Positions 52,103-60,931 of a stretch of 64,000 nucleotides of DNA are shown here, piece after piece (position 1 is the stretch's first letter; every line of letters begins with the position of its first letter). The stretch spans positions 1-64,000 of the forward strand of contig DATNFO010000069.1 in NCBI GenBank assembly GCA_035606355.1, in the 5' to 3' direction. The position numbers were made by a program, and so were the translations under genes. The stretch is from Sulfopaludibacter sp035606355. GTDB lineage: Bacteria; Acidobacteriota; Terriglobia; Bryobacterales; Bryobacteraceae. The notes under the pieces are model-generated. The model did not search any database, was not told the origin of the DNA, and was given only the letters and a program-made list of their open reading frames with translations.

Positions 52103-53581
52103 TTGAATCAGCCCATTAAAGTCCTTATCGTCGATGATGAAGCCAGCCAGCGCAGTGGCTTGGCCGCCATGGTTTCAGCTTGGGGCATGACCCCGCAAAC
52201 AGCGTCCGATGGAAACGACGCGCTCGTGAAACTGTCTGAGTTTCCGGCCGACGTGATCGTCACCGATCTCAACATGCCGGGCCTGGACGGATTCGGATTC
52301 CTGCAGCGCCTCCGGGACGCGGGCGACATGCCTCCCACGATCGTGCTGACGGCTTACGGCAGCGTGGAAACCGCGGTGAAGACCGTGCACGAACTGGGCG
52401 CGTATTGGTTCCTCGAAAAGCCCATCCAGCCGGCGAGCATGGAAGTGCTGTTGCGGCGCGCGGGAACTCACGCGGGCTTGAGCGCAGAGAAGAAGGTGCT
52501 GGAGCGGCAACTCGTCTACAAGGGTTCGCTGGGCGAGCTGGTGGGCACATCGCCGAAGATGCAGGAAATTTTTGCGCTGCTGCAGCAGGCCGGGCCGAGT
52601 AAGGCGTGCGTGCTGATTACAGGCGAGAGCGGGACGGGCAAGGAACTGGTGGCGCGCACCGTGCATGCGCTGAGTCCGCGGCGGCAGGGGCCGTTTATCG
52701 CCATCAACTGCGCGGCGCTGCCGGAAACGCTGATCGAAAGCGAGCTGTTCGGGCACGAAAAGGGGTCTTTCACGGGCGCCAGCGAACGCCGCGCCGGGTG
52801 CTTCGAAGTGGCGCAGCATGGAACTCTGCTGCTGGACGAAATCGGCGAGATGCCTATGCCCACGCAGGCAAAGCTGCTGCGCATTTTGGAGGATTCGAAG
52901 GTCCGGCGGTTGGGCGGAAGAACCGAGTTTGAGGTGGACGTGCGCCTGGTTGCCGCGACGAACAAGGTTCCCGACGAAGCGGTGAAGGGCGGACACTTGC
53001 GCGAGGATCTTTACTACCGCCTCAACGTGTTTCACATCCATCTGCCTCCGCTGCGCGAGAGGAAGGACGATATTCAGGCGATTGCCGAGGCGTTAATCGG
53101 CGATTTGAATCGCAAACACGAGTGCCGGGTTTCCGACATTTCCGCTCCCGTGGTTGACGCGCTGCAGCGCTACAACTGGCCGGGCAATGTGCGCGAGCTC
53201 AGGAACGTGTTGGAGCGCGCGGTGATTCTGGCGGCCGAAGGATCGATTGAACCGAAGCATTTGCCTTCGTTCCTGCAGACCAAGCCGGCGATGGTTGCGG
53301 CGGCTGCTCCGGCTCCGGTTGTGGTTCCGAATGGGGAATCGAACAGCGGTCCGGCGGCGCCGCCGGCAGTTGCGGCAGCGGCTTCGGACGACTCCGATTC
53401 GTTGCGCATCCCGATCGGCACCACGGTGGAGGAGGCGGAGAAGGGCCTGATTCTCCGCACGCTGGAGCACACGAAAAACAACAAGACGCGGGCGGCCGAG
53501 ATTTTGGGCATCAGCCTGAAGACGCTGCACAACAAACTAAAGGAGTACGGGGCCGGACGGGAGTTCGGCGTCGGAGTCTAG
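52103..53581 (+). CDS. NtrC-family sigma-54-dependent response regulator
   Basis: 492 residues. Receiver domain 1-120 with Asp11-Asp12 and phosphoacceptor Asp55 in VTDLNMPGLDG; AAA+ domain about 140-385 with Walker A GESGTGKE, ESELFGHEKGSFTGA (the GAFTGA loop with Ser for Ala) and the R-finger region; a Pro/Ala-rich linker; and a Fis-type helix-turn-helix at the end (NNKTRAAEILGISLKTLHNK). It activates sigma-54 promoters after phosphorylation. Start is TTG at 52103 behind AAGGAA. No histidine kinase lies beside it; the partner is elsewhere. Confidence 0.96.
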   Translation: MNQPIKVLIVDDEASQRSGLAAMVSAWGMTPQTASDGNDALVKLSEFPADVIVTDLNMPGLDGFGFLQRLRDAGDMPPTIVLTAYGSVETAVKTVHELGAYWFLEKPIQPASMEVLLRRAGTHAGLSAEKKVLERQLVYKGSLGELVGTSPKMQEIFALLQQAGPSKACVLITGESGTGKELVARTVHALSPRRQGPFIAINCAALPETLIESELFGHEKGSFTGASERRAGCFEVAQHGTLLLDEIGEMPMPTQAKLLRILEDSKVRRLGGRTEFEVDVRLVAATNKVPDEAVKGGHLREDLYYRLNVFHIHLPPLRERKDDIQAIAEALIGDLNRKHECRVSDISAPVVDALQRYNWPGNVRELRNVLERAVILAAEGSIEPKHLPSFLQTKPAMVAAAAPAPVVVPNGESNSGPAAPPAVAAAASDDSDSLRIPIGTTVEEAEKGLILRTLEHTKNNKTRAAEILGISLKTLHNKLKEYGAGREFGVGV

Positions 53582-53624
53582 AAAACGGGCCGCTGTCCCG
53601 CCGGGACACGAGAATGAGTGCGCG

Positions 53625-54353
53625 TCAGCGGCCGGTGTGCAGGTTGTTGTGGATGGCGTAGAGGGCCAGTTCCAGACGGTCCGATACGCCAAGCTTATCG
53701 AAGATGTTGTGCAGGTGGTTCTTCACCGTCTGCTCGCTGATGAACATCTTCTCCGCCATTTCCTTGTTCTTGAAGCCTTGAGCTACCAAGGCGACGATCT
53801 CACGCTCGCGCTGGCTGAGCGGGGAACGCTCGCGGTCGCGCGGCGGGGGAGGCGGCTGCATGGCGGGCGCTTCATCATTCGCCACGAATTGCCGGATCAC
53901 GGCAGCGGTCGTGTGGGAGTCCAGCCAGATTTCCCCGGCGTGCACTTTGCGGATGCTTTTGATGAGCAGCTCGGTGGCGGTCTGCTTGAGCACGATGCCG
54001 CTGGTGCCGAGCTTCATGGCCTGAACAAACTCGTTTTTATCGTCGCTGGCGGTTAGCACGATGACGCGCGTTTTGTTCTTGGAAGCTTGCAGGCGCTGTA
54101 GCGTGGCAAGGCCGTCCAAACCGGGCATCTTCAAATCCAACAACAAGATATCGGGCTCGTGCTGCTGAAGAACATCGAGTACCTGACGGCCGTCGGACGC
54201 TTGGGCTACGACTTCGAAATCATCTTCGAGAGCCAGCAATTTGCAGAGGCCGTCGCGGAAGATGGGATGGTCGTCCGCGACCACGATCCGGATCTTGGAG
54301 GCGGCGGGGGTCCCAATTGAGGAACCATTCATTGCGGGACTGTTATCTGCCAT
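53625..54353 (-). CDS. NarL/LuxR-type response regulator
   Basis: 242 residues from ATG 54353, preceded by GGAAAG. Receiver domain about 20-140 with VVADDHPIFRDGL and phosphoacceptor Asp73 in LLDLKMPGLDG; C-terminal LuxR helix-turn-helix (LSQREREIVALVAQGFKNKE, ISEQTVKNHLHNIFDKLGV). An open frame extends upstream, but the strong promoter at 54372-54400 lies in it, so the longer form is unlikely. No kinase is adjacent. Confidence 0.95.
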   Translation of the reverse strand: MADNSPAMNGSSIGTPAASKIRIVVADDHPIFRDGLCKLLALEDDFEVVAQASDGRQVLDVLQQHEPDILLLDLKMPGLDGLATLQRLQASKNKTRVIVLTASDDKNEFVQAMKLGTSGIVLKQTATELLIKSIRKVHAGEIWLDSHTTAAVIRQFVANDEAPAMQPPPPPRDRERSPLSQREREIVALVAQGFKNKEMAEKMFISEQTVKNHLHNIFDKLGVSDRLELALYAIHNNLHTGR

Positions 54354-54371
54354 ACACTTTCCGCTTACGAT

Positions 54372-54400
54372 ATTGTAAGGTTCTATTAGTACCAAGTCAA
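54372..54400 (-). promoter_or_regulatory. Strong sigma-70-type promoter of the NarL-type gene
   Basis: On the minus strand TTGACT (54400-54395), 17 bases, TACAAT (54377-54372). Both hexamers are one base from consensus. Transcription would start about 12 bases before the ATG at 54353, and this rules against starting the protein at 54449. Confidence 0.7.
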
Positions 54401-54493
54401 ATTTCGACGAAATACCACGCCTGAAGCAGGGTTTCTTATGATTGCACATTCGGGGCTACTTTTGGCAACAGGCTTTGCTAAGGTGATTAGGAT

Positions 54494-55318
54494 ATGACGG
54501 AAGAACTGGCCGAACTCGACTTTCAGCGATTCTGGCGGCGCCTGCAGCAACTCGGGTTGAACGCTTATGAATCGCGATCGTATCTGGTGCTGCTCGGCCA
54601 TTCCAAATTCAAGGCGCTGGAGTTGGCGGCGCGGGCGCACGTTCCGCGCCAGAAAATCTACGAAGTGCTGGATAGCCTGGTGGAGAAAGGTTTTGCCCAG
54701 GTAGTTCAGGAGAAGACGAAGCTCTTCTCAGCCGTGGAGCCGAGCCTGGCGATCCCCGGGTATCTCGGGCGGAAGCGGCAGACCCTGGAACAGGAACTGA
54801 TGGACAACAGCAGGGCGGGGTCGGGACTGATCGACGATTTAAAGGCGCTGTATTCGGAAGGGCAGGGAGGCCGCGGCACGCTCGATTTTCTGCGGATCGT
54901 GACCGAACCAACGCAGACGGCGGCGGAGTACCGGCGAATGCTCGGCGAAGTGAAGCGCGAATACCTGGAGTTCTCACGTCCGCCTTACGCAGTGGATCCA
55001 TTGGAGGAGAAGCTGGTGAAACAGGCGGGGAGCGCCGGGGTGGCGTGCCGGCTGCTGCTGGAAGCGGCATCGCTGGACGGTGGGCACCGGCAGCGCTTGA
55101 GCGAATACATGAGCGCGGGAGTGGATGTGCGCCTGGCCGATTCGCTGCCGATGAAACTGGCGGTCTTCGACGAGACGAACGGGATGATCGCGCTGCTGGA
55201 TCCGGTGATCTCGCGTCCCACGTGGACGGCGGTGGTGTTCCATCACGAAGGAATGGGCGAGGCGATGCGGGGGCTGTTCGAACAGCACTGGCGGATGGGT
55301 CGGGCTTTGGGCGATTAG
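54494..55318 (+). CDS. TrmB family transcriptional regulator
   Basis: 274 residues. N-terminal winged helix (about 15-80: LQQLGLNAYESRSYLVLLGH, ARAHVPRQKIYEVLDSLVEKGF) with the TrmB-type pattern, a helical linker, and a C-terminal phospholipase-D-like ligand domain (about 120-270, with VDVRLADSLPMKLAVFDETN). TrmB proteins control sugar-uptake genes, mainly in archaea, but occur in Acidobacteria too. Ligand and targets are unknown; it is divergent from the NarL-type regulator across 140 bases. Confidence 0.92.
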   Translation: MTEELAELDFQRFWRRLQQLGLNAYESRSYLVLLGHSKFKALELAARAHVPRQKIYEVLDSLVEKGFAQVVQEKTKLFSAVEPSLAIPGYLGRKRQTLEQELMDNSRAGSGLIDDLKALYSEGQGGRGTLDFLRIVTEPTQTAAEYRRMLGEVKREYLEFSRPPYAVDPLEEKLVKQAGSAGVACRLLLEAASLDGGHRQRLSEYMSAGVDVRLADSLPMKLAVFDETNGMIALLDPVISRPTWTAVVFHHEGMGEAMRGLFEQHWRMGRALGD

Positions 55319-55355
55319 GGAACGGAGTTTAGTGAGGCGCGCTTCGCTCGCCCGT

Positions 55356-55375
55356 GACCGGTCTGGAGACCGGTC
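55356..55375. repeat. Palindrome B, copy 3
   Basis: GACCGGTCTGGAGACCGGTC, identical to the two copies at 38037 and 38147, with the same preceding GCTTCGCT hairpin-like stretch. Located between convergent genes, which would suit a bidirectional terminator. Confidence 0.75.
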
Positions 55376-55382
55376 ACTGCTG

Positions 55383-56354
55383 TTACCGTGTGTTGCCGGC
55401 GACCCCCCGTTGTTTGCGGGTGAGGATTTCGCGGACGGCGTAGATGCGGCGATCCTGGCTTTCGAAATACGTGCGCATCATCATTTCGCCGATGAGACCA
55501 GTCGAGAACATCATGAGGCCGGCGAGCAACAGGAGAACTCCGCCGATCATCAGCGGACCGTGGGCGAGCACGATTTCATAACCCATGATCTTGAGCACGG
55601 CGATGTACAGGAGGATGCCTCCGCCGAAGGTGGTGCCGGCAAGGCCCAGGGTTCCGAAAAAGTGCATCGGGCGCGTGAAGTATTTCAGAAGAAACTTGAT
55701 GGTGATGATGTCGAACAGGACCCGGAAGGTCCGGCCGATGCCGTAGTGCGAATCGCCCGCGGCGCGCGGCGTGTTGCGAATCGGCACCTCGGCGACGCGC
55801 GCTCCGTAAAAACTGGCCAGTGCGGGAATGAAGCGGTGCAACTCGCCGTAGAGGTTTACGTCCTTGAGCACCTCGGCTTTGTAGGCTTTGAACGTGGTGC
55901 CGAAATCGCGGAGCTTGACTCCCGACGCTTTGGCCATCATCCAATTCGCGATGCGCGACGGGATCTTGCGCATGATGGCGTTATCGACCCGATTCTTGCG
56001 CCACCCGCTGGCGATGTCGAAGCCCTCGTCGATTTTTTTGAGCAGCGCGGGTATGTCTTCGGGGGCGTGCTGCAGGTCGCCATCCATGGCAATGATGACG
56101 TCGCCTTTGGCTTCGTGGAAACCGGCGGAGAGAGCGGCCGTCTGTCCGAAGTTACGGCGGAGGCGAATGACCTTCAAGTGTCCATCGGTTTCGACGAGGT
56201 TGGCGAGCAGTTCAAAGCTACGGTCCGTAGAGGCATCGTCCACGAACAGAATCTCGTACGGGCGCTGTAGCTGGTCGAGCACAGAGGTCAGCCGGTCATA
56301 CAGCGGGAGGATAGAGGGTTCCTCGTTGTGTATCGGAATAACAATGGACAGCAT
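55383..56354 (-). CDS. Family 2 glycosyltransferase, polyprenyl-phosphate type
   Basis: 323 residues. GT-A fold with VIPIHNEEPSILPLYDRL, FVDDASTDRS, RNFGQTAALSAGF and the DXD-type MDGDLQHAPEDIP; then TTFKAYKAEVLKDV and YGIGRTFRVLFDIITIKFL, and two membrane spans (about 230-260 and 262-295). This matches undecaprenyl- or dolichyl-phosphate sugar transferases such as ArnC/GtrB. It likely transfers a sugar to a lipid carrier at the inner membrane; sugar unknown. Confidence 0.94.
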   Translation of the reverse strand: MLSIVIPIHNEEPSILPLYDRLTSVLDQLQRPYEILFVDDASTDRSFELLANLVETDGHLKVIRLRRNFGQTAALSAGFHEAKGDVIIAMDGDLQHAPEDIPALLKKIDEGFDIASGWRKNRVDNAIMRKIPSRIANWMMAKASGVKLRDFGTTFKAYKAEVLKDVNLYGELHRFIPALASFYGARVAEVPIRNTPRAAGDSHYGIGRTFRVLFDIITIKFLLKYFTRPMHFFGTLGLAGTTFGGGILLYIAVLKIMGYEIVLAHGPLMIGGVLLLLAGLMMFSTGLIGEMMMRTYFESQDRRIYAVREILTRKQRGVAGNTR

Positions 56355-56383
56355 GGAAATGAAACATATAGTTTAACAAAGAG

Positions 56384-56938
56384 ATGGATCGAATTCCCTT
56401 TCAGGCAACTACGGCCGGAGCGATATACGAACGTGTTGCGGAATTGCCCGTGGAGATCGTGCTGGACAACGTGCGGAGCATGTACAACGTGGGAGCCTTC
56501 TTCCGGACGGCGGACGCGGCCGCGATCGAGAAACTGTGGCTGTGCGGCATCACGGCGTGTCCACCGAAGAAAGAGATCGCCAAGACGGCGCTCGGGGCGG
56601 AGGAGACGGTGCCGTGGGAGCACTCGGCGGATGCGGCTTCGGTGGTACGGCGAAGGCGGGAAAAGGGGTGCGAGATCGCGGCCGTGGAGACCAGCAATCA
56701 CGCGGTGGATCTGTTCGATTGGATGCCGCGCTTTCCGGTCTGCGTGGTGTTCGGGCATGAGGTGGACGGGGTAGCGCGCGAAGTAGCGAATCTTTGCGAT
56801 ACGCACGTCCGCATTCCGATGCTCGGGAAGAAGCATTCGTTGAATGTCGCCACGGCGGGTGGAGTTGTTATTTATGAGCTACTGCGGAAGTACCGCGCCC
56901 TTTTCGTGCGTTCTCGTACTACCGAACTCCGAAGGTAA
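56384..56938 (+). CDS. TrmH/SpoU-family RNA 2'-O-methyltransferase
   Basis: 184 residues of the SpoU class. Motif 1 NVRSMYNVGAFFRTADAA, motif 2 FGHEVDGV, and motif 3 IPMLGKKHSLNVATAGGVVI followed by YELLRKY, which together build the knotted SAM site. It lacks an N-terminal RNA-binding extension, so the RNA target, tRNA or rRNA, cannot be told. Divergent from the glycosyltransferase with a 29-base gap. Confidence 0.95.
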   Translation: MDRIPFQATTAGAIYERVAELPVEIVLDNVRSMYNVGAFFRTADAAAIEKLWLCGITACPPKKEIAKTALGAEETVPWEHSADAASVVRRRREKGCEIAAVETSNHAVDLFDWMPRFPVCVVFGHEVDGVAREVANLCDTHVRIPMLGKKHSLNVATAGGVVIYELLRKYRALFVRSRTTELRR

Positions 56939-57020
56939 TCACCCCACTTACCAGTACCATTAACTATTGATCGGCGATCGTTTTCGTTGTTAACTGAACC
57001 AAACCGGGAGGTTTTTGGTT

Positions 57021-57635
57021 TTGAAAAGAACGATACTCGCATTGATCGCGATCGCTCTGCCCTTGAGCGCAGGGACGGTCGACGTGATCACGAACGGAGG
57101 CTTCGAAGCTCCGCAGATCGCAACGAACGACTACTGTTATTTGGGAGCCGTCGTGCCGGGGCACACTTGTTCCACCCCGTACACGGATTGGACCGGAGTG
57201 TACCAGGAAGGCAACGGGAACAATGCATTCGGAAGCACATTTCACACCGGAACCCAGGCCCTTATCCTGCAGGGTTCGGCGAATGCACTGCAGACGTTCG
57301 ATACTGGGACGGGAAGTTTCACGCTGACGTGGTTCGACGAAAACCGTTCGGGTTATCCGGAGTCGGCTTACCAGGTTCTCGTAGATAACGTGGTCCTGGG
57401 AACCTACAATCCGCCTGCAGCGTGGGGCGAACAAACACTCACGGGCACTTTCGCGGAAGGCGGTCATTCACTGCAATTCCAAGGTATCTCTACACAAGGG
57501 GTAGACTCGACCGTTTTCATCGATGACGTTTCCCTGCTCACGCAGCCTACGCCTGAACCTGGAGCTATTTTTCTGGTCTTGGGCGGCGTGTCGCTGATCG
57601 GCGCCGGGCGCTTCTCCCGCAAATCCCACCCATAA
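57021..57635 (+). CDS. PEP-CTERM sorting domain protein
   Basis: 204 residues. TTG at 57021 is chosen because GGGAGG lies nine bases before it; TTG at 57015 would be only three away. Signal peptide (MKRTILALIAIALPLSAG), then a beta-rich domain with VITNGGFEAPQI, SFTLTWFDENRSGYPES and VDSTVFIDDVSLL, typical of choice-of-anchor proteins, and the anchor PEP-GAIFLVLGGVSLIGAGR ending in basic residues. Exported and cut by an exosortase; none lies in the window. Confidence 0.92.
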   Translation: MKRTILALIAIALPLSAGTVDVITNGGFEAPQIATNDYCYLGAVVPGHTCSTPYTDWTGVYQEGNGNNAFGSTFHTGTQALILQGSANALQTFDTGTGSFTLTWFDENRSGYPESAYQVLVDNVVLGTYNPPAAWGEQTLTGTFAEGGHSLQFQGISTQGVDSTVFIDDVSLLTQPTPEPGAIFLVLGGVSLIGAGRFSRKSHP

Positions 57636-57668
57636 CTTGAAATCCGGCTGGGCGGGGTACGATTAGAT

Positions 57669-58889
57669 TTGGCACAGACCCTCTCGCGACTCCGCCTCAG
57701 TCTGGATTTCATGCCCTCTCCGTCCCCGGATCACCCGGGGCTGTTCATCCGCGATCCCTACAAGTATTCCGATGCGATGCTGATCATTCCTCCCCCGCTG
57801 GTGGAGTGCCTGCAATGCTTCGACGGGCGGCAGACGGAGCTCGATCTGCGCGCGATGCTGGTGCGCATTCTCAATGATCTGGATGTCGGCGATATCGAGC
57901 AGAATCTGATCGGCACATTGAGCTCGGCAGGGTTTTTGGAAGACGCGCAATTCGACGCCATGCGCGCGGAGCGGGAAAAGGAGTTCGCGGACCATGCGGT
58001 GCGCGAACCGGCGCACGCCGGAGCCGCGTACCCGGGCGAGCCTGGCGAGTTGCGCGCGACGCTGGAAGAGTACATGGCAAATCCGTCGTCGCCCGCGGAG
58101 CGCGATGATGGGCTGTTTGCGATTGCGGCGCCGCATGTGAGTCCCGAAGGCGGCTGGCAGAGTTATCGCGAAGCGTACGCGCAGCTGCGGCCCGAGCATG
58201 CAGGGCGCACGTTCGTCATACTGGCGACGTCGCATTACGGCCACCCGGAGACGTTCGGATTGACGCGCAAGAATTTCCGGACTCCGCTGGGCGAGGCGGT
58301 TACCGACCGCGGTCTGGTGGATTGGCTGGAGGCTCGCGGCGGTGCCGGTGTGCGCATGGAGGACTACTGTCACTCGTTCGAGCATACGGTGGAGCTTCAG
58401 GTGATCTTTCTACAGCACATGTTGGGCGCGGACGTGCGCATTTTGCCGGTGTTGTGCGGCAGCTTCGCGCGCAGTTTGTTCGAAGGCGGCATGCCGGAGG
58501 ATGACGATAGGGTGCGCGCGTTCTTCGATGCGTTGGGCGAAATGGGCGCCAAGGAAGGCAACAAGCTGTTCTGGGTGTTGGGCGTGGATATGGCGCACAT
58601 GGGCGCGCGCTACGGCGATTCGTTTACGGCGCGGGCGGATGAGGGCGAGATGGCCGCCGTGGCGGGCCGGGACGAAGGACGGATCGGGCGCATTTGCGCT
58701 TCCGATGCAGGCGGGTTTTGGGACATGGTCCGCGAGCGGCAGGACGACCTGAAGTGGTGCGGCAGCAGTCCGTTCTATACATTCCTCAAGACGGCTCCCG
58801 GCGCGAAGGGTGAGCTATTGAAGTACGAGCAGTGGAACATCGACGACGGCAGCGTGGTCAGTTTCGCCGGCATCAAGTTCCGGCGGTAG
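57669..58889 (+). CDS. MEMO1-family (AmmeMemoRadiSam B) protein
   Basis: 406 residues from TTG 57669 (ATG 57711 also possible). The first 110 residues form a small helical domain (LVECLQCFDGRQTELDLRAM, LIGTLSSAGFLEDAQFD) common as a lead to this family in related phyla. The MEMO domain follows: AHAGAAYPGEPGEL, AAPHVSPEGG, ATSHYGHPETFGLTRKNF, HSFEHTVELQVIFLQ and VDMAHMGARYGD, with the His and Cys-region metal-site residues. The family is related to ring-opening dioxygenases; function unsettled. The AMMECR1 and radical SAM partners are not in the window. Confidence 0.9.
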   Translation: MAQTLSRLRLSLDFMPSPSPDHPGLFIRDPYKYSDAMLIIPPPLVECLQCFDGRQTELDLRAMLVRILNDLDVGDIEQNLIGTLSSAGFLEDAQFDAMRAEREKEFADHAVREPAHAGAAYPGEPGELRATLEEYMANPSSPAERDDGLFAIAAPHVSPEGGWQSYREAYAQLRPEHAGRTFVILATSHYGHPETFGLTRKNFRTPLGEAVTDRGLVDWLEARGGAGVRMEDYCHSFEHTVELQVIFLQHMLGADVRILPVLCGSFARSLFEGGMPEDDDRVRAFFDALGEMGAKEGNKLFWVLGVDMAHMGARYGDSFTARADEGEMAAVAGRDEGRIGRICASDAGGFWDMVRERQDDLKWCGSSPFYTFLKTAPGAKGELLKYEQWNIDDGSVVSFAGIKFRR

Positions 58890-58894
58890 GCGCA

Positions 58895-59392
58895 TTATTC
58901 GATCACCGCAAGCACTTCTCCCGCTTTCACGACCGAACCTTCCCGCGCGGAGATGGCCACCACCTTGCCGGCCCTGGCGGCTTTCATCTCATTCTGCATT
59001 TTCATGGCTTCCACCACGAGAATTCCCTGGTTCACCGCAACTTCCTGACCCGGGGAGACCAGAACGCGGACGATTTTGCCGGGCATCGGGGCGACCACGG
59101 TTTGACGTCCTTCTCCCGAGCGGCCGGCGCCGGAGCGCGAGAAGCGGCGCGGATCGCGGGCTACAATCTCAAAGCGGTAGCCATCGATCACGACCACTAA
59201 TGCTTCCGGCTGCTCTTCCACGCGCGCATCGTAACTCCGGCCGTCGATCAGAATGGAGTAGACTCCGGGTTCGGGAATCTCTACTTGAGCCTGGCGCTCG
59301 ACTTCGCCATCGAACCGGAAACGCGCATGGGGCGCCGGACTTAGTAAGTCAATTTCACTTTGGCTGCCATTCAGGGTAAGTTGCAGCTTCAT
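58895..59392 (-). CDS. Biotin carboxyl carrier-type protein of an acyl-CoA carboxylase
   Basis: 165 residues from ATG 59392, overlapping the biotin carboxylase stop (ATGA). The last 70 residues are a biotinyl domain with Lys131 in EAMKMQNEM as the biotinylation site, preceded by VVAPMPGKIVRVLVSPGQEV. The first part (about 1-85) looks like the BT linker domain that follows the biotin carboxylase part in propionyl- and methylcrotonyl-CoA carboxylase alpha subunits. It completes the alpha subunit as a separate chain. Confidence 0.92.
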   Translation of the reverse strand: MKLQLTLNGSQSEIDLLSPAPHARFRFDGEVERQAQVEIPEPGVYSILIDGRSYDARVEEQPEALVVVIDGYRFEIVARDPRRFSRSGAGRSGEGRQTVVAPMPGKIVRVLVSPGQEVAVNQGILVVEAMKMQNEMKAARAGKVVAISAREGSVVKAGEVLAVIE

Positions 59393-60879
59393 CGCAGTAA
59401 GTCGCTCCTGCCGGCCTGGAGCCATCGATTCGGCGCGGCTTGCGGCTCGGGGATCTTCGCTTCGGTTCTGGCGTGCAGGGCTGCCGCCAGTGCAGCCACC
59501 GCCTTCAGCCCGGCGGGCGGAGCGGGCGGAGTGTTCCTCTGAAAAAAATCGTCGATGAAGCCTGTGTGTAAGTTGGCCGCGCGGAACTCGGGGTCTTCGA
59601 GAATCTGCCGGAAGAAGCCGATATTGGTGCGAATGCCGCCGACATCGTACTCGTGAAGCGCGCGCAGCATACGGTCCGTAGCCTGTTCCCGTGTGGCGGC
59701 CCACACGGCGAGTTTGGCGAGCAGCGGATCGTATTCCATGGGGACCGTCCATCCCGTATAGACGCAGCCATCGAGGCGTATTCCGGGACCAAGAGGGCGA
59801 TCCAGGCGGGTGAGCTTGCCGGGGAACGGGAGAAAGTTGTTGTACGGGTCCTCGGCGTAGATGCGGCACTCGATCGCCGAGCCGGTCCAGGCGACTTCAT
59901 CCTGAGTCAGCGGCAAGCGGCCTCCGGCGGCGACCTCCAATTGCAGCCGAACTAAGTCCAGGCCGGTCACTAACTCAGTAACCGGGTGCTCCACTTGCAA
60001 GCGCGTGTTCATTTCCAGGAAGTAGAAGTTACGATCCGCGTCCGCGAGAAACTCCACGGTTCCGGCATTGTAATAACCGGCTGCCCGCGCTGCCTTGATG
60101 GCTGCTTCACCCATCGCGTGGCGCATTTCCGGGTGGAGCGCGACGAGCGGCGAGGGGCACTCTTCGATCACTTTCTGATGACGGCGCTGAATGGAGCATT
60201 CGCGCTCGCCTAAATGAATCATGTTGCCGTGACGGTCGCCGAATAGCTGAATCTCGATGTGGCGCGGGCGTTCGATCAACTTTTCGACATACACTTCGGA
60301 GTTGTTGAAAGAGCGCTCCGCTTCACTGGAGGCGTCGCGGAGGGCGCCTTCGAGATCGGCCTCACGGTCCACGCGGCGCATGCCTTTTCCGCCGCCGCCC
60401 GCGACGGCTTTCAGGAGAATGGGGTAGCGATGCCGGGCTGCGAAGTCGCGCGCGCCGGCAAGAGTGACTCCATGATCGGTGCCCGGCACGACCGGCGTTC
60501 CGGCGGCAATGGCGATCCGACGGGCCGCGGTTTTGGACCCCATGGCGCGGATGGAGGCGGCGGAGGGTCCGATAAAAACGATGCCGGAAGCCTCGCAGGC
60601 AGCCGCGAAATCGGCGTTCTCGCTGAGAAAGCCGTAGCCCGGGTGAATGGCTTCGGCGCCGTGCTTTTTGGCGGCATCGACGATGCGGTCGATGCGGAGA
60701 TAGCTTTCGGCGGAGGGAGATGGTCCGACGTGCTCGGCTTCATCGGCCATGCGAACGTGCAGGGACGTACGGTCGGCATCGGAATAGACGGCGACGGAAG
60801 TAATTCCCATTTCGCGGCAAGTGCGCATCACGCGCACGGCAATCTCGCCGCGATTAGCGATCAGAACCTTGCGGAACAC
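59389..60879 (-). CDS. Biotin carboxylase subunit of an acyl-CoA carboxylase
   Basis: 496 residues; GTG at 60879 precedes FRKVLIANRGEIAVRVMRTC, the family N-terminus. Seen: IHPGYGFLSENADFA, ATP-grasp Gly loop AVAGGGGKGMRRV, the HIEIQLFGDRHGNMIHLGER block, FLEMNTRLQVEHPVTEL and the end NRWLQAGRSDLL. It carboxylates biotin on the partner carrier encoded downstream. Together they resemble a split PccA/MccA alpha subunit; no carboxyltransferase lies in the window, so the acyl-CoA substrate is open. Divergent from the Fur-type gene. Confidence 0.95.
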   Translation of the reverse strand: MFRKVLIANRGEIAVRVMRTCREMGITSVAVYSDADRTSLHVRMADEAEHVGPSPSAESYLRIDRIVDAAKKHGAEAIHPGYGFLSENADFAAACEASGIVFIGPSAASIRAMGSKTAARRIAIAAGTPVVPGTDHGVTLAGARDFAARHRYPILLKAVAGGGGKGMRRVDREADLEGALRDASSEAERSFNNSEVYVEKLIERPRHIEIQLFGDRHGNMIHLGERECSIQRRHQKVIEECPSPLVALHPEMRHAMGEAAIKAARAAGYYNAGTVEFLADADRNFYFLEMNTRLQVEHPVTELVTGLDLVRLQLEVAAGGRLPLTQDEVAWTGSAIECRIYAEDPYNNFLPFPGKLTRLDRPLGPGIRLDGCVYTGWTVPMEYDPLLAKLAVWAATREQATDRMLRALHEYDVGGIRTNIGFFRQILEDPEFRAANLHTGFIDDFFQRNTPPAPPAGLKAVAALAAALHARTEAKIPEPQAAPNRWLQAGRSDLLR

Positions 60880-60887
60880 AGCCGCGA

Positions 60888-60915
60888 TTGTACCAGCAGT
60901 TGCGCCTGATAGAAT
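60888..60915 (+). promoter_or_regulatory. Candidate sigma-70 promoter of the Fur-type gene
   Basis: TTGTAC (60888-60893), 16 bases, TAGAAT (60910-60915). Transcription would begin about 7 bases later, leaving a short leader with GGGGA ahead of ATG 60932. It lies in the 52-base gap between the divergent carboxylase and Fur-type starts. Confidence 0.55.
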
Positions 60916-60931
60916 GGGGACATCCCGACTT

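Noticed and set aside
57669..58000. N-terminal extra domain of the MEMO-family protein as a novel fusion
   Set aside because: As far as I recall, this extension is common among bacterial members, so it is not unusual.
59380..59400. Frameshift splitting a biotin carboxylase-carrier fusion
   Set aside because: Both genes have intact ends, and the ATGA overlap with its own ATG is a normal coupling signal; listed only as a low-interest split.
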